A DNA stretch of 64,000 nucleotides from NCBI RefSeq assembly GCF_030160275.1, contig NZ_BSOA01000012.1, forward strand, positions 1-64,000. Reading direction: 5' to 3'. The stretch's first letter is position 1. Each line of letters starts with the position of its first letter. The translations under genes were made by a program, and so were the position numbers. Under the pieces are notes generated by a model. That model had not been told where the DNA came from, ran no database searches, and saw nothing but the letters and a program-made list of their open reading frames with translations. Source of the stretch: Dyella flagellata. GTDB lineage: Bacteria; Pseudomonadota; Gammaproteobacteria; Xanthomonadales; Rhodanobacteraceae. Positions 56,401 through 64,000 of the stretch are shown in pieces.

Positions 56401-59400
56401 ACGCACACCAGGATGCGCCGTTCGAGCGCCTGGTGGAGTTGCTCAATCCCACCCGCTCCACCGCGCATCATCCGCTGTTCCAGGTCGGCATCGTGCTGCA
56501 GAACACCGAGCAGGCGCGACTGGAACTACCTGGCTTGAAACTGTCGGCCGAACCGTCCGACTTCCTTACCGCCAAGCTCGACCTGCTGTTCAACATCATC
56601 GACGCCCATGCCGAAGACGGCACACCGCAGGGCTTGAAAGGCTTTATCGAATACGCCACCGACCTGTTCGACGCGGATACGGTGGAAACCTTGTTGCGGC
56701 GCTGGGTGGCCATGCTCGATGCCTGCACGACGACGCCCAGCCTGCGCATCGGCGAAATCGATCTGCTCGATGCCGATGAGCGGCGGCAACTGCAGGACTG
56801 GAATCTCAGTGCTTGCGACTATGCCCAGGCCACGTTGCCCGAACTGTTCGAGCAGCAGGTCGCCGCCACGCCAACTGCCACGGCAGTACGCTTCGGCGAC
56901 ACCAGTCTCACCTACGCGCAACTCAATGCGCGTGCCAATCGCCTGGCGCATCAGCTGATCGAGCAAGGCATCGGCCCGGAAGACCGCGTTGCGCTGGCCT
57001 TGCCGCGTTCGCTGGACATGCCGGTGGCGTTGCTCGGCATCCTCAAGGCCGGCGCCGCCTATGTGCCGCTCGATCCGGCCTATCCGGCGGATCGGCTGGC
57101 CTACATGCTCGAGGACGCGCAGCCGGAATTGTTGATCACCGACCAGCCCACGCTGCAGCAACTGCCCGAGCACAATGTGCCGGCCTTGCTGATGGATACG
57201 GCGCAGACAGCCCAAGCCATGGCGGCGCAGCCGTCCGCCAATGTGCAGCAAGCGCAACGCCGTCGCCACCTGTACACCGGGCACGCAGCCTACGTGATCT
57301 ATACCTCTGGCTCCACCGGGCGACCCAAGGGTGTGGTGGTGACCCATACTGGCATCGCCAGCCTAGCAGGTGGCCAGATCGAGCGCTTTGAAGTGCAGCC
57401 CGACAGCCGCGTGTTGCAATTTGCCTCGCTCAGCTTTGATGCGGCGTTTTCCGAATGCTGCATGGCGCTGCTGGCCGGCGCCACGCTGGTGCTCGCGCCG
57501 AAAGAGCAGTTGCTGCCCGGCGACGCCCTGGTCGAACTGATTACCAAGCAAGGCGTTACGCACGTCACGCTGCCACCCTCTGCGCTCAGCGTGATGTCGC
57601 CGGATGCCTTGCCCGGCCTGACTCACCTGGTGGTGGCGGGCGAAGCCTGCGCGCCGCACCTGGTCGAGGCCTGGTCGCACGGGCGCTGCATGATCAACGC
57701 CTATGGCCCCACCGAAACCACGGTGTGTGCCTCGATGAGCCAGGCGCTCAGCGGCAAGCAGGTCGCCCCCATCGGCCGGCCGATTCAAAACACGCAAGTG
57801 CACGTGCTGGATGATCAGTTGCGCGTGGTACCGGTCGGCGTGCCGGGCGAGTTGTATATCGCCGGCGCCGGCCTGGCCCGCGGCTATCTTGGTCGCGCGG
57901 AGCTGACCGCCACGCGGTTTGTCGCGCATCCGTTCGAAGCCGGCGCACGCATGTACCGTTCCGGCGACCTGGCGCGCTGGCGCAAGGATGGCCAACTGGA
58001 ATACCTCGGCCGCACCGACCACCAGGTCAAGGTCCGCGGCTTCCGCATCGAGACCGGAGAAATCGAAGCGGTGCTGCAACAGCATCCGGCGGTGGCCCAG
58101 GCGGCAGTGATGGCGCGTGAGGATGTGCGCGGACACAAGCAATTGGTCGGCTACGTAGTGCTTGACCGCGCCGCCGGCCTGGCACGCGACGAGGATCGCG
58201 AGCAACGCCAGGTCGGCGAGTGGAAGGCCATCTACGAAAAGCTGCACGGCGAAGCGCAGGACCAGCGCCCGGTCGACGAAACCGTGTTCGGCGAAGATTT
58301 CGGCGGCTGGAACAGCAGCTACGACGGCCAGCCGATTCCGCTGCGCGACATGCAGGCATGGCGTGCCGCCGCGGTGGACCGCATCCTCGCGCTCAAGCCG
58401 CGCCGCGTGCTGGAAATCGGTGTGGGCAGCGGCCTGATCCTGGCCAAGGTGGCGCCGCATTGCGACAGCTACTGGGGTGTGGACCTGTCCAGCGCCACCA
58501 TCGAGCTGCTGCGTGGCAAGCTCAGCGAGCATCCGGAGTTGACCGCGCGAGTGCAATTGCGCGCGCAACCGGCGCACGTAACAGACGGCCTGCCGGCCGA
58601 AAGCTTCGACGTGATCGTGCTCAACTCGGTGGTGCAGTACTTCCCCAGCGCCGATTACCTGACCGAAGTGCTGCGCCAGGCCACCACCTTGCTGGCCCCG
58701 GGTGGGGCGATTTTCCTGGGCGACGTGCGCAACCTGCACTCGCTACGCTGTTTCGCCAGCACGGTGCAGATCCAGCAGGCCGACATCCATGCCGATCCGC
58801 ACAGCGTCCAGCGGCGCATCGAGCAGACCATGCTGGCCGAGAAGGAGCTGCTGCTTGCACCCGAATTCTTCGCCCGCCTGCCCTCATTGATCGATGGCAT
58901 CGCGTCGGTGGATATCCAGGTCAAACGCGCTCGTTACGGAAATGAGCTGAGCCGGCACCGCTACGAAGTGGTGCTGCGCAAGGCGCCGTTGCAGACACTA
59001 TCGCTCGCGCATATTCCGCAGATCGCGCTGGGCGTCGATTTCGTTACGTTACGCGATTTACGCCGCCACCTGCAGAAGCAACGGCCTGCGCAGCTGCGCG
59101 TCACCGGCCTGCCCAATCATTTGCTAGCGCCAGAACTTGAGGCGATGCAGGCATTGCAGACGGGCGCGGCATTGGGCGACCTGCAGCAGCGACTGCGCGA
59201 CCAGACTGCAGGCGAATTCGACACCGACGAGTTGCGCACCCTGGGCGAAGTGCTGGGCTATCGCGTCGCCATCACCTGGTCGAACCAGGCCGATGGCTGG
59301 CTCGACGCCGTGTTCGTCAAGGACGCGCAAGCCTCGGCCGCAATTACCGATCTGTATCTACCGCGAGCCGGGCTGCATCACGCGTCACGTTACGCCAATG

Positions 59401-62400
59401 ACCCCACCAGCTTCGAGCGCTTCAACGACGTACGGCGTTATATCGGCACCCAGCTGCCCGAACACATGTTGCCGACCCTGGTGCTGCTGCCGGAGCTGCC
59501 GCTGACCCCGAACGGCAAGCTGGACCGCAAGGCGCTGCCGGCGCCGGAGGCAAGTATCGACGCCCGGCGCACACCGCGCACGGCCCAGGAGCAGGTGCTG
59601 GCGGAGCTATACGCCGAAGTGCTCGGCTTGCCGCGCGTCGGCGTCACCGACAGTTTCTTCGACCTGGGCGGCGACAGCATCATTTCGATCCAGCTGGTAA
59701 GCCGCGCTCGCAAGGCCGGCCTGCTGATCACCCCGCGCGACGTGTTCCAACACCAGAGTGTTGCCGCCCTCGCCCTGGTTGCTCGCAACTTGGAAGACGA
59801 TATGGCACAGGCGCCGGATATCGCCCATGGCGAACTGGCGCCGACGCCGATCATGCACTGGCTGTTCGAACGCAAACTGGCATTCGATCGCTTCTGCCAA
59901 TCGGTGCTGTTGCAGGTGCCAGCGTTGCTGCGCGAAGACGATTTGGTCGCCGCCTTGCAGCTGCTACTCGATCATCACCCCGCCCTGCGTATGCAGCTGT
60001 CGGCATCCATTACGCCGGAGCGCGCACGACTGCACATCCCCGAGAGCGGCAGCCTCGACGCACGCACACTCCTGCAGCGAGTGGACATCTCGCAGCTTGA
60101 CGACGAAAGCCTGCAAACCTGCCTGACCGAACAGGCGATTGCAGCCGAGTGTCGTCTCGCACCACGAGACGGCCGGATGTTGCAGGCGGTGTGGTTCGAT
60201 GCCGGCGAACGCTCCGGCCGCCTGCTGCTGGTGATCCACCACCTGGCGGTCGACGGCGTGTCCTGGCGCATCCTGCTGCCCGATTTGCAGCAGGCGTGGC
60301 AGGCGATTGCCGCCGGCCGTACGCCGGCCCTGCAACCCGTCAGCCACTCCTTGCGCCACTGGTCGGCGCACTTGGCCGACGAGGCGCACTCGGCCAGGCG
60401 GCAGGCGGAGTTGCCGGTGTGGACGGCCTTGCTTGACGTACCCGATCCACTGTTGTCAGCACGATCGTTCGATCCGACGCGTGACACCGGCCATAGCGTG
60501 CGGCAATTCAGCACGCAGCTAACGATCGAGCTGACCCAGGCCCTGCTGAGCGAAGCACCGGCGCGCTTCCATGGGCAGGTGAATGACATTTTGCTCAGCG
60601 CCTTCGCCCTGGCCTTGGCCGATTGGCGTCGCCGCCACACCGGTGCATCGACCTCGCAGGTGCTGCTTGACCTGGAAGGACACGGCCGCGAAACCGGCGA
60701 TACGGGCATCGACCTTACGCGCACGGTCGGCTGGTTCACCAGCCTGCTCCCGCTGCGACTGGATTTGATCGGTATTGACTTGGATGAAGCGCTACGTGGC
60801 GGTACGGCGATGGGGCGCACCATCAAGCAAGTGAAGGAACAATTACGCGCCCTGCCCGACCATGGCCTCGGCTACGGCGAGTTGCGTTACTTGGATGCGG
60901 AAGCCGGCAAGCAGCTGGCCGCCTTCGGTGAACGGCAAATCAGCTTCAATTACCTTGGCCGCGTACCTGCTGGCCAAACGCAGGACTGGAGTGTCGCCAC
61001 CGAACAGACCGGCGTGCATGGCGATCCGGCAATGCCGCCGGCGCATCCGATCGAATTGAATGCCCTGACCCGCGAATCGCGCGACGGCGCCCAATTCGTC
61101 GCCACCTGGTCATGGGCGGGAGAGCTGTTCAGCCAAGCGCAGATGGAAGATCTTGCGCAAACCTATACACGCGCCTTGCAGGCGATCGGCAGGCACCTGC
61201 AACAGCCACTCGCCGGTGGCCTCACGCCTTCGGACCTGCCACTGGTCCGCCTCGACCAGGGACAGATCGAAGCGCTGGAGGCAGACCAGCCGCTGCGTGA
61301 TGTGCTGCCATTGTCGCCGCTGCAAAAAGGCCTGCTGTTCCACGCCCTGTACGACACCCAGGGCCCCGATGCCTACGTAGTGCAAGTGGGCTTCGAGCTG
61401 CAGGGTCAACTCGATCCCGCAGCGCTGCGCCAGGCTGCACATGCACTGTTGCAGCGGCATCCGCAACTAGGCGCCGCCTTCATGCATCCGCACGGCAGCG
61501 AGCCGGTGCAATGCCTGCCGAAGGAGGTGCCGCTGGATTGGCGCTGGCATGATTTGAGTGAGCTGGCTGCCGGCGAACAAGATGAGCAGCTAGCACGGCT
61601 GGTAGAGCAGGATCGTCACACCCGCTTCGACCTCGCCTGCCCGCCCTTGATGCGCTTCACGCTATTGCGGCTAGCGGACGATCGCTACCGGCTGCTGCTT
61701 ACCAACCACCACATCCTGCTCGACGGCTGGTCGTTGCCGGTGCTGACGCAGGAACTGTTCCAGCTGTACAAGGCAGCGCGCGGCGCAACGCAATCGTTGT
61801 CGCACCCGACGCCGTACCGGCATTACCTGGACTGGCTGGCGCGGCGTGACCGCAACGCTGCGCGGCAGGCATGGCTGGACGCTTTGCACGGCCTGGAACA
61901 GCCGACCTTGCTGGCGCCCACGCAACGCACCGGTACCGGCGCGCAACACAATCATGCATGGCAGTTGTCCGAGGCGCTTACGCGCAGCCTCGGCCAGCAG
62001 GCACGCAAACTGGGGCTGACGCTCAACAGCGTGTTGCAAAGCGCCTGGGGTTTGCTGCTGGGCCATCTGTGCGGACGCAACGACGTGGTGTTCGGCGGCA
62101 CGGTATCCGGCCGGCCGGCCGAACTGCCCGACGTGGCCCGCATGATTGGCCTGTTCATCAACACCTTGCCGATCCGCTTGCATTGGCAGTCGTCGCAGAC
62201 GCTGGCCGAAGTGCTGTTGCAGGCACAGGCACGGCAGGCGGCGCTGATCGAGCATCAGCATCTGGACCTGGCCGAGATCCAGCGGCTGGCCGAACTCGGA
62301 CCGCTGTTCGACAGCTTATACGTGTTCGAGAACTATCCGATCGACAGCCACGCGCTGGAAAATGCACTTGGCGAACTGCGCGTCACCGGCTTTCATAGCC

Positions 62401-64000
62401 ATGACGCCACACACTATCCGCTCAGCCTGCTGGTCAACCCGGGCACACAGCTGAGCTTGCGGCTCAATTACGATGCGGAGCAATTCGACGACGCGGCGAT
62501 CCGGCAGATGGCGTCGCGCCTGCACCGCCTGCTTGAGGTGATGGCGGCCGATCCGCAACAGGCTGTCGGCCGCCTCGACCTGCTTAGTGGCGAAGAACGG
62601 CAGGAACTACTGGTATCGCGCAACGCCAGCGCGCACGACGTGGCGTTTGCGCTGCAACCTCTGGAATTCACGCAGCAGGCGGCGGCCACGCCGGAAGCTG
62701 ATGCAGTCATCGGTGAGCACGGCGTGATGAGCTATGCCGAACTCAACCAGCGCGCCAACCGGCTGGCGCACGTGCTGATCGGGCGCGGCATCGGGCCGGA
62801 GCATCGCGTGGCACTGGCCTTGCCACGTTCGGCGCAAATGATCGTGGCGTTGCTGGCAATCCTGAAGAGCGGTGCGGCGTATCTGCCGCTGGATCCGGAT
62901 TATCCGCGCGACCGTCTCGCCTATATGCTGGAAGATGCGCGTCCGCAGCTATTGATTACCGATAGCCACACGGCGCCGCGACTGCCGGGTGAAACGCCTT
63001 CGCTATGGCTCGACGACGAGGCGCAGGTAACCGTGCTGGAGCACGCACCCACGCACGATCCGCGCGATGACGAACGCATCCGTCCGTTGCGGGCCGAGCA
63101 TCCGGCCTACGTGATCTACACCTCCGGCTCGACCGGACGCCCCAAAGGCGTGGTCGTTTCGCATGCAGGCATCACCAGTCTTACCGGCGCGCAAGTGCAG
63201 CGCTTCGGTATCCAGGCGCATAGCCGCGTGCTGCAGTTCGCCTCGCTCAGCTTCGACGCCGCCAGCATGGAAATGCTGATGGCATTCGCAGCCGGCGCAG
63301 CCTTGGTTACGCCACGTCCAGGCATCTTGCTTGGCGATGAACTTGCCGGCGCGATCGAGCATTACGGCATCACTCACGCATTGATCCCGCCTAGCGCCTT
63401 GGCCAGTGTCGATCCTGCACGCGTGCACAGCCTGCGCAGCTTGATCGTGGGCGGTGAAGCCTGTCCGGCGCACCTGGTGCAGCGCTGGTCGAACGATCAG
63501 CGCCGGGTGGTGAACGCCTACGGTCCGACCGAAAGCACCATTTGCGCTGCTATGAGCGGCGGCTTGCATGGCCTTATCACGCCACCGCTGGGTCGGCCGG
63601 TCTGGAATACGCGCCTGTATGTCTTGAACGACACACTGCAGCCGGTGCCGGAAGGCTGCATCGGCGAGCTGTATATCGCCGGACTTGGCCTCGCCCGCGG
63701 CTATCTCGGTCGCGCAGCGCTGACCGCGGGACGCTTTGTCGCCAACCCGTTCGAGCATGGCCAGCGCATGTATCGCTCCGGCGATCTCGCTCGCTGGCGC
63801 GCGGACGGGCAGCTCGATTACTGCGGACGCGCCGATAGCCAGGTGAAGCTACGCGGCTTCCGCATCGAGCTGGGTGAAATCGAAGCGGCGCTGGCACTGC
63901 TTGGTTTTGCGGCCAATGCGGTGATCGTGCGCGAGGACCTGCCCGGCCAGCAGCAACTGGTCGCCTACCTGGTGACGAACGACAGCGAGATCGATGCCGG
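41406..64000 (+). CDS. Giant non-ribosomal peptide synthetase, at least 5.5 modules, truncated by the window edge
   Basis: One frame runs from ATG 41406 to the right edge (more than 7,500 codons). I checked its phase at seven points from the ATG to the last A3 motif (for example 43206, 46371, 50946, 54135, 57288, 63105), all consistent, and met no stop codon while translating. Domain order is C-A-T, C-A-T-E, C-A-T, C-A-T, C-A-MT-T-E, C-A(partial). The first C domain (HHIAMDG at residues 139-145) resembles the N-terminal domain of EntF, which accepts an acyl or aryl donor. There is no thioesterase inside the window. Predicted chain: acyl or aryl?-Ser-D-Asn?-Ser-Gly-N-Me-D-Tyr-X. An editing thioesterase and an exporter are divergent from it. 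The product class is unknown. Confidence 0.95.
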   Translation, partial: MCEAKAALHALSAPQLEMWFAQQLDPHNPLYDSRGYVDMPVALDAALFEQALKLFIGETETLRLRFVDTHDGPRQFVADASSFSLEVIDVSDQADPHAAAHATMADEGSRVYDLLGDKLFHYALLKLGPQRYWWYKRYHHIAMDGASIPHATRRVATIYTALLRNEPVPSATSAPISLLLESDIAYRASARYHSDRTYWQDYVRKLGEAEGISGRPPSTSSAYRRHSSRFPAELAARFLAAERTNGKWPQLLTAMVAAYMFRVSDGRISVFDFPVAARSKETRDVPGMLANVLPFNLAISSSESITELARRAGSEILRHLKHQHFRGKDIQQLRGAAASHTFGPRINIVGFDDDCAIDGTPITSHSLNNGLTHDLAVTLQGRLGTAACELHVDANRELYESADVTLHARRLLHFIEQAIADPSRPIGEIALLDAEERRQVVHDWNATRHAVADATVHALFSQQVAQTPDAIATVFEDETLSYAELNTRSNRLAHRLIKDGAGPESIVAIALPRSLELVVALLAVLKAGAAYLPLDTDYPAERMAFMLADAKPRRLITRSDIEVPAGDVPRMDLDAASVQTALANAPAHNPVIDLDPRHPAYVIYTSGSTGKPKGAPNTHAGLVNRLAWMQHAYALQSDDVVLQKTPFSFDVSVWEFFWPLLYGARLVLAKPGGHRDPAYLAQIIRWHGVTTLHFVPSMLEAFLQEPSSVHCRSVRRVICSGEALSGALRDRWRQQLNRPLHNLYGPTEAAIDVTAWTCRDETAGQSVPIGAPIWNTQTYVLDDSLQPTPIGAPGELYLAGAGLARGYLHRAGLTAGRFIANPFTPGTRMYRTGDSVRWRADGQLEYLGRTDHQVKLRGLRIELGEIESVLAQVGMTQNVVVARADHGEALQLVAYMVASAVDAAQLRAQLAKRLPDYMVPAAFVALDAMPLNPNGKLDRKALPAPDFTPVTQREPRTPEETVLAQLFAEVLGMERVGIDDNFFELGGHSLLATRLISRIREQMRAEVSIRDVFEARSVALLAQKLRKGNNQLPILTAMPRPARLPLSYAQRRLWFMHQLEGPSATYNIPLASRLDGPLDVAALGAALNDLVGRHDSLRTLFPGGDTAYQQVLEQADLELTVLDVNADTLQASLDAAVAHAFDLSRELPLRASLFRVDRDRHVLLLLLHHIAADGASLIPLARDLAQAYAARLQQRAPAWLPLPVQYADYTLWQQALLGDPADPQSLHARELGYWRQALADLPEQLSLPYDRPRPAAMSYRGQHLLFHIDAELHGRLLALAQQHDCTLFMMLHAALAALLTRLGAGTDIPIGSSVAGREERALDDLIGFCLNTLVLRADTSGNPRFDTLLARVRQTGLAAFEHQYLPFEHLVDALSPERSLSHHPLYQVMLVLQKAAGKSLQLAHLHASEQLFELPTAKFDLSVELAEHVHDDGRPAGLHGFVEYATDLFDATTIEAVAQRFVRLLHAVADDASQPIGSIALIDAAERQQLLQGWNATQHAVVETTLPALFEAQVTRTPTAIAAICGAQQLDFDQLNQQANRLAHRLIEQGAGPECVLAIALPPSLDLIVALLAVLKSGAAYLPLDLGYPPERLALMLDDAKPLQVITLQTFRAQFPAEASCCLLDDAQLREHLEQSRQDNPTDADRRQPLSLAHPAYVIYTSGSTGKPKGVVVTHRSVAHYFAWSRHAYFHPDGNGSATTLSATFDGSATTLFGPLLAGQPLALLEVGGDFSRLVAGMPSGSYDMLKLTPAHLKLLNAQLEADAPAPAETLLLGGEALVPADLAFWQQRYPHVRLINEYGPTEATVGCCTHEIVEDMHEASSVAIGRPIWNTRLYVLDAQLQPQPTGVAGELYIAGSGLARGYLHRPALSAERFVADPFVDGERMYRTGDLARWRADGQLEYLGRIDTQVKIRGYRIELGEIEAALAQLGMPQNAVIAREDHAGQKQLVAYFVADSVDAAALRGEIAKRLPDYMIPVAFVALPALPLTTNGKLDRRALPAPDFSAGSMREPRNAQEQLLCELFAEVLGLQTVGIDDSFFQLGGDSIGAIRLVSRARKHGLLIAPRDVFKFPSVEALAANANFQVTPPASAPVNDDATGELPLLPIMRAFVEHGGPLSRLYQSQQLSVPAGTTQRIMLDALQALLDRHDALRMRLTGRQGEIVATIPPPGTVSAAACITRIDLLDAELAERQQRLDEAAEAALARLDPHAGLLVQAIWGDCGTEQPSCLVLLIHHLAVDGVSWRILLPDLQLAWESAAQGQAIALDPPVTSLRRWAQQLQRDARAPRRQQELERWREIAATPDPLLGARSLDAAHDTVQTQRRLRMQLPSEITARLLGDVPAAFHTGIQDVLLTAFAVALATWRKQRDAQASAVVRFDVEGHGREDVFDGVDLSRTVGWFTSLYPVALDPGSVEFKQDVSGDHLGRALKRIKEQLRAIPDHGLGYGVLRYLDDTGRTALQTYPASQVAFNYLGRFTVSAQSGLQALGGGDAAERALSHAITLNAAVLDHAGGPELGAEWSYAGQLFEQAEIEQLGRHWFALLQTLALHAAGGLTPSDLPLVQLDQHAIEQLEHTRPLADVLPLAPLQEGLLFHALYDTHAPDAYLTQMVFALEGRWRPDGLHAAVRSLLARHPQLCAAFVQQEDSQQFLQLIPQATPDCWQFIDLSELPKTRREAALQQHLRRDRQDRFDPAEISLRFTLIQLSPQRYRLVFTYHHVLLDGWSMPILLPELFAIYHMGGDQALPYVRPYRDYLAWLARQDRDEMRALWRNALDGMEQPCLLAPQAPAQPSMPLVHQHEFSNELSRALENQARRHGLTLNTLLQGAWALLLSQATGNADVCFGVTVSGRPPELSGVERMVGLFINTVPLRLRIDHRVGLGALLAQLQDEQATLIRAQHLGLTEILAASGQRELFDTLLVFENYPFDPADRRVLDEQQGLRVAMADHHGGDMTHYPLSLVFVPGEHLQMRMGYLAEVFVATQIQAMAERYERILEALAVDLSRPVARMDWLAKAEHEQWRAWNATAHPVPDTTLPALIEQQVARTPDAIAAVFEQQSLRYAELNEQANRLAHSLIADGAGPERVVAVALPRSLELIVALLAVLKTGAAYLPLDTDYPAERLAFMLEDAQPASVISRSDVLSTLPPGTPALQLDDIGVQAQLGQSALHNPSDAQRHQTLRALHPAYVIYTSGSTGKPKGVPNTQQGIVNRLQWMQHAYGLQADDVVLQKTPASFDVSVWEFFWPLLAGARLVLAKPEGHRDPAYLAKLIQQQGVTTLHFVPSMLEAFLHEPASAACTSLRRILCSGEALSGELRRRAQASLNRPLHNLYGPTEAAIDVTAWACRDDEQASNVPIGAPIWNTQTYVLDAALRPLPSGVTGELYLAGTGLARGYLHRPGLTAERFVANPFDSGRRMYRTGDLARWRADGQLEYLGRVDTQVKLRGQRIELGEIEHALAQLGYVQNAVLARNDHHGQMQLVAYVAATQLDTAKLREQLAERLPDYMLPSVFMALDSLPLSLNGKLDRKALPAPEFTSASKREPRTPQEALLCEQFAEVLGLPRIGIDDDFFELGGHSLLAARLAGRLRARLKIELPIRSLFEARTVAALAERLAPTIAVRPTLGIMPRPVQLPLSYPQRRLLFLHRLEGPSATYNIPAAAWLHGKLDADALQAALDDLVTRHESLRTVFPDLENPSQHVLPVDKAYVPLIRHDTSAVMLDTSLRNAAQHAFDLTHELPLRAEWFRLGDDEHVLLLLLHHIAADGASLAPLLDDLANAYAVRANGQSPQWTGDQLQYADYTLWQHQVLGNDADPHSLAHQQIAYWRERLAGIPEQIALPLDRPRPAVASQRGDSVTLRIPAKLHARLKQLAGQHRASLHMLLHAALAALLHRLGAGDDIVLGTPVAARNDAALDGMVGLFLNTLVLRTDLSGRPSFTELLARVRENNLQAYAQQDLPFEQLVEALNPARSLSHHPLYQVLFALHNTDTPQLRLAGIEAREYPLSLPVAKFDLTLDFVEQQAQDGAAAGIDGRLGYATDLFERASIETLGERLLRLLEAVAADPMQLLARIDLLTQDERSLLLSERNDTEYPLEGPNLPRRFEQQVASTPDAIALVVEQQRLSYAQLNERANRFAHLLIARGIGPEDRVAVALPRSTDMLVALLGVLKAGAAYLPLDLDYPIDRLHYMLDDARPAALISLASQEALWQGRNFGAAKSCIVIDTQAWQDGLAIAPAHNPDYEDRRRLLRPQHPAYVIYTSGSTGRPKGVTIEHRALENFLQSMANKPGLAAGDVLLALTPISFDIAALELYLPLLQGGCVQLVARDVATDAQLLRARIEEVSPNLIQATPATWQMLCASGWRPSPTLRILSGGEALPPDLAADLHASAAELWNMYGPTETTVWSLLARVERHDAITIGAPLDNTRIYVLDAGLQPVPTGVPGELYIAGAGLARGYLGRPALSAERFVAHPFEYGERMYRTGDLVRWRKDGTLDYLGRVDNQVKLRGFRIELGEIEAALGAIGVPRRAVVVREDRGHKQLVAYVVGVDLDAATLRTQLAQRLPDYMLPNAFVMLEALPLTPNGKLDRKALPAPDLSARAMREPRNAQEALLCTLFADVLGIGCAGIDDNFFELGGHSLLATQLASRIRARLGVEVAIRTLFESPTVAELSPRLSHTTTRPTLCRQQRPDVLPLSHAQRRLWFIHQFEGRSATYNIPMPLRLSGTLDPASLRQALHDLIERHESLRTVFVQIDGVPAQKILDAHDVSLALEVESLDAEQLPTALAEAAGYGFDLSHEIPLRARLFRLGAQEHVLMLVLHHIAGDGGSFAPMARDVAQAYASRLEGRAPEWLPLPVQYADYTLWQHALLGSEDDPASLLRAQFKYWKQALDGLPECIALPTDRPRPAVASYQGRQVAVQIDAALHDRLLKLARQHQATLFMLLHASLAALFTRLGAGNDIAIGGGIAGRTDQALDELIGFFVNTLVLRTDTSGNPSFTDLLQQVRETALAAYAHQDAPFERLVELLNPTRSTAHHPLFQVGIVLQNTEQARLELPGLKLSAEPSDFLTAKLDLLFNIIDAHAEDGTPQGLKGFIEYATDLFDADTVETLLRRWVAMLDACTTTPSLRIGEIDLLDADERRQLQDWNLSACDYAQATLPELFEQQVAATPTATAVRFGDTSLTYAQLNARANRLAHQLIEQGIGPEDRVALALPRSLDMPVALLGILKAGAAYVPLDPAYPADRLAYMLEDAQPELLITDQPTLQQLPEHNVPALLMDTAQTAQAMAAQPSANVQQAQRRRHLYTGHAAYVIYTSGSTGRPKGVVVTHTGIASLAGGQIERFEVQPDSRVLQFASLSFDAAFSECCMALLAGATLVLAPKEQLLPGDALVELITKQGVTHVTLPPSALSVMSPDALPGLTHLVVAGEACAPHLVEAWSHGRCMINAYGPTETTVCASMSQALSGKQVAPIGRPIQNTQVHVLDDQLRVVPVGVPGELYIAGAGLARGYLGRAELTATRFVAHPFEAGARMYRSGDLARWRKDGQLEYLGRTDHQVKVRGFRIETGEIEAVLQQHPAVAQAAVMAREDVRGHKQLVGYVVLDRAAGLARDEDREQRQVGEWKAIYEKLHGEAQDQRPVDETVFGEDFGGWNSSYDGQPIPLRDMQAWRAAAVDRILALKPRRVLEIGVGSGLILAKVAPHCDSYWGVDLSSATIELLRGKLSEHPELTARVQLRAQPAHVTDGLPAESFDVIVLNSVVQYFPSADYLTEVLRQATTLLAPGGAIFLGDVRNLHSLRCFASTVQIQQADIHADPHSVQRRIEQTMLAEKELLLAPEFFARLPSLIDGIASVDIQVKRARYGNELSRHRYEVVLRKAPLQTLSLAHIPQIALGVDFVTLRDLRRHLQKQRPAQLRVTGLPNHLLAPELEAMQALQTGAALGDLQQRLRDQTAGEFDTDELRTLGEVLGYRVAITWSNQADGWLDAVFVKDAQASAAITDLYLPRAGLHHASRYANDPTSFERFNDVRRYIGTQLPEHMLPTLVLLPELPLTPNGKLDRKALPAPEASIDARRTPRTAQEQVLAELYAEVLGLPRVGVTDSFFDLGGDSIISIQLVSRARKAGLLITPRDVFQHQSVAALALVARNLEDDMAQAPDIAHGELAPTPIMHWLFERKLAFDRFCQSVLLQVPALLREDDLVAALQLLLDHHPALRMQLSASITPERARLHIPESGSLDARTLLQRVDISQLDDESLQTCLTEQAIAAECRLAPRDGRMLQAVWFDAGERSGRLLLVIHHLAVDGVSWRILLPDLQQAWQAIAAGRTPALQPVSHSLRHWSAHLADEAHSARRQAELPVWTALLDVPDPLLSARSFDPTRDTGHSVRQFSTQLTIELTQALLSEAPARFHGQVNDILLSAFALALADWRRRHTGASTSQVLLDLEGHGRETGDTGIDLTRTVGWFTSLLPLRLDLIGIDLDEALRGGTAMGRTIKQVKEQLRALPDHGLGYGELRYLDAEAGKQLAAFGERQISFNYLGRVPAGQTQDWSVATEQTGVHGDPAMPPAHPIELNALTRESRDGAQFVATWSWAGELFSQAQMEDLAQTYTRALQAIGRHLQQPLAGGLTPSDLPLVRLDQGQIEALEADQPLRDVLPLSPLQKGLLFHALYDTQGPDAYVVQVGFELQGQLDPAALRQAAHALLQRHPQLGAAFMHPHGSEPVQCLPKEVPLDWRWHDLSELAAGEQDEQLARLVEQDRHTRFDLACPPLMRFTLLRLADDRYRLLLTNHHILLDGWSLPVLTQELFQLYKAARGATQSLSHPTPYRHYLDWLARRDRNAARQAWLDALHGLEQPTLLAPTQRTGTGAQHNHAWQLSEALTRSLGQQARKLGLTLNSVLQSAWGLLLGHLCGRNDVVFGGTVSGRPAELPDVARMIGLFINTLPIRLHWQSSQTLAEVLLQAQARQAALIEHQHLDLAEIQRLAELGPLFDSLYVFENYPIDSHALENALGELRVTGFHSHDATHYPLSLLVNPGTQLSLRLNYDAEQFDDAAIRQMASRLHRLLEVMAADPQQAVGRLDLLSGEERQELLVSRNASAHDVAFALQPLEFTQQAAATPEADAVIGEHGVMSYAELNQRANRLAHVLIGRGIGPEHRVALALPRSAQMIVALLAILKSGAAYLPLDPDYPRDRLAYMLEDARPQLLITDSHTAPRLPGETPSLWLDDEAQVTVLEHAPTHDPRDDERIRPLRAEHPAYVIYTSGSTGRPKGVVVSHAGITSLTGAQVQRFGIQAHSRVLQFASLSFDAASMEMLMAFAAGAALVTPRPGILLGDELAGAIEHYGITHALIPPSALASVDPARVHSLRSLIVGGEACPAHLVQRWSNDQRRVVNAYGPTESTICAAMSGGLHGLITPPLGRPVWNTRLYVLNDTLQPVPEGCIGELYIAGLGLARGYLGRAALTAGRFVANPFEHGQRMYRSGDLARWRADGQLDYCGRADSQVKLRGFRIELGEIEAALALLGFAANAVIVREDLPGQQQLVAYLVTNDSEIDA
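44500..49030 (+). other. NRPS module 2: C-A(Asn-like)-T-E
   Basis: The C domain starts at [18 protein letters not shown] and has HHIAADG. The A domain (A3 motif near 46374) gives pocket residues DGTKLGEVGK, nine of ten matching the asparagine code DLTKLGEVGK. The carrier motif [11 protein letters not shown] is the form that precedes epimerase domains. The E domain (about 47700-49030) has [24 protein letters not shown] and FNYLGRF, so the residue should be delivered as D. Confidence 0.85.
49120..52215 (+). other. NRPS module 3: C(D-accepting)-A(Ser)-T
   Basis: The C domain begins [21 protein letters not shown] and has [10 protein letters not shown], the D-C-L subtype expected after an E domain. 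The A domain pocket reads DVWHLSLIDK, the exact serine code. The A domain is closely similar along its length to that of module 1. Carrier motif: [17 protein letters not shown] near 52085. Confidence 0.9.
52250..55385 (+). other. NRPS module 4: C-A(Gly)-T
   Basis: The C domain starts [18 protein letters not shown] and has HHIAADG (L-accepting type). The A domain (A3 motif near 54138) has pocket residues DILQLGMVWK, eight of ten matching the glycine code DILQLGLIWK. Carrier motif: [17 protein letters not shown] near 55252. There is no epimerase, as expected for glycine. Confidence 0.85.
55410..61200 (+). other. NRPS module 5: C-A(Tyr)-N-methyltransferase-T-E
   Basis: The C domain has [18 protein letters not shown] and HHIAGDG. 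The A domain pocket reads DASTVAAVCK, a known tyrosine code. A methyltransferase domain is inserted between motifs A8 and A10: [17 protein letters not shown] at 58407-58457 is the SAM-binding site, and the A domain resumes with [15 protein letters not shown] near 59500. The carrier motif [11 protein letters not shown] precedes a second E domain ([17 protein letters not shown] near 60236, VGWFTSL, FNYLGRV). Expected product: N-methyl-D-tyrosine. Confidence 0.88.
61270..64000 (+). other. NRPS module 6 (partial): C(D-accepting)-A(unassigned)
   Basis: The C domain begins [21 protein letters not shown] and has [10 protein letters not shown], the D-C-L subtype matching the preceding E domain. The A domain (A3 motif near 63108) has pocket residues DAMLIGAICK, which I cannot assign with confidence. 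The code is nearly the same as that of the last A domain of the left-hand NRPS (1-2315). The window ends after motif A8, so carrier and later domains are not seen. Confidence 0.88.

Noticed and set aside
41431-62261. Many 100-400-codon frames in other phases and on the - strand within the NRPS region (for example 41431-42519, 47112-48233, 49703-50677, 50043-51260, 53172-54371, 57363-58739)
   Set aside because: All are shadows of the single NRPS frame, whose core motifs remain in phase from 41406 to the right edge. Their products are Arg/Ala/Pro-rich and without domains.
1-64000. Treating the left NRPS fragment and the right giant NRPS as one biosynthetic cluster
   Set aside because: They are separated by about 35 kb of unrelated genes, and each has its own transport genes. 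The left one ends with its own thioesterase, so they are best read as two loci.

Overview
The window is GC-rich and gene-dense and looks like a chromosome segment of a gammaproteobacterium, most likely a Xanthomonadales member of the Rhodanobacteraceae type (Dyella/Luteibacter-like). That placement is inferred from general gene content and codon use, not from a marker gene. No rRNA, tRNA, CRISPR array or intact insertion sequence was seen.

Layout. (1) 1-6595, + strand: the end of a non-ribosomal peptide synthetase (A-T-TE), a CmlA-like diiron beta-hydroxylase whose seven metal ligands can all be placed, and two MacB/FtsX-type ABC permeases without an ATPase. (2) 6563-13549: accessory and housekeeping genes: a chimeric pseudogene carrying a copied piece of the nearby PaaI thioesterase, an ArsR/SRPBCC/GST operon, the intact thioesterase, a divergent LysR/RidA pair and a GGDEF-EAL protein. 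(3) 13945-14448: a DoxX-like membrane protein. (4) 14492-25828, - strand: a tight four-gene operon of very large proteins without signal peptides. Two of them carry a near-perfect MACPF signature, and three carry a domain resembling the clostridial P47/OrfX TULIP family. This is the most unusual part of the window and reads as a multi-component pore-forming toxin. A stand-alone acyl carrier protein is divergent from it at 26007, and an orphan protein with an eCIS/DUF4157-like leader motif lies at 26846-27883. (5) 28015-34331, - strand: an eight-gene redox operon (SDR, ABM-like, AhpD-like, cupin, amine oxidase, Zn-alcohol dehydrogenase, dihydrolipoamide dehydrogenase-like, carboxymuconolactone decarboxylase-like) with a divergent GcvA-type LysR regulator. 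(6) 35570-38418: an ECF sigma/anti-sigma operon and a class C beta-lactamase-family hydrolase. (7) 38612-64000: a second NRPS locus. An MFS exporter and a type II thioesterase form one operon, divergent across a 730-bp regulatory region from one giant NRPS open reading frame that starts at 41406 and runs off the right edge (more than 22.5 kb).

The giant NRPS reads C-A-T / C-A-T-E / C-A-T / C-A-T / C-A-MT-T-E / C-A(partial). Specificity codes read from the core motifs give Ser, Asn-like, Ser, Gly, Tyr and one unassigned residue. Together with the E and MT domains the predicted chain is (acyl or aryl?)-Ser-D-Asn?-Ser-Gly-N-Me-D-Tyr-X. The C-domain subtypes change to the D-accepting form exactly after each E domain, which supports the reading.

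A dispersed palindromic element of about 75 bp occurs three times (27941, 35464, 38537), always between genes.
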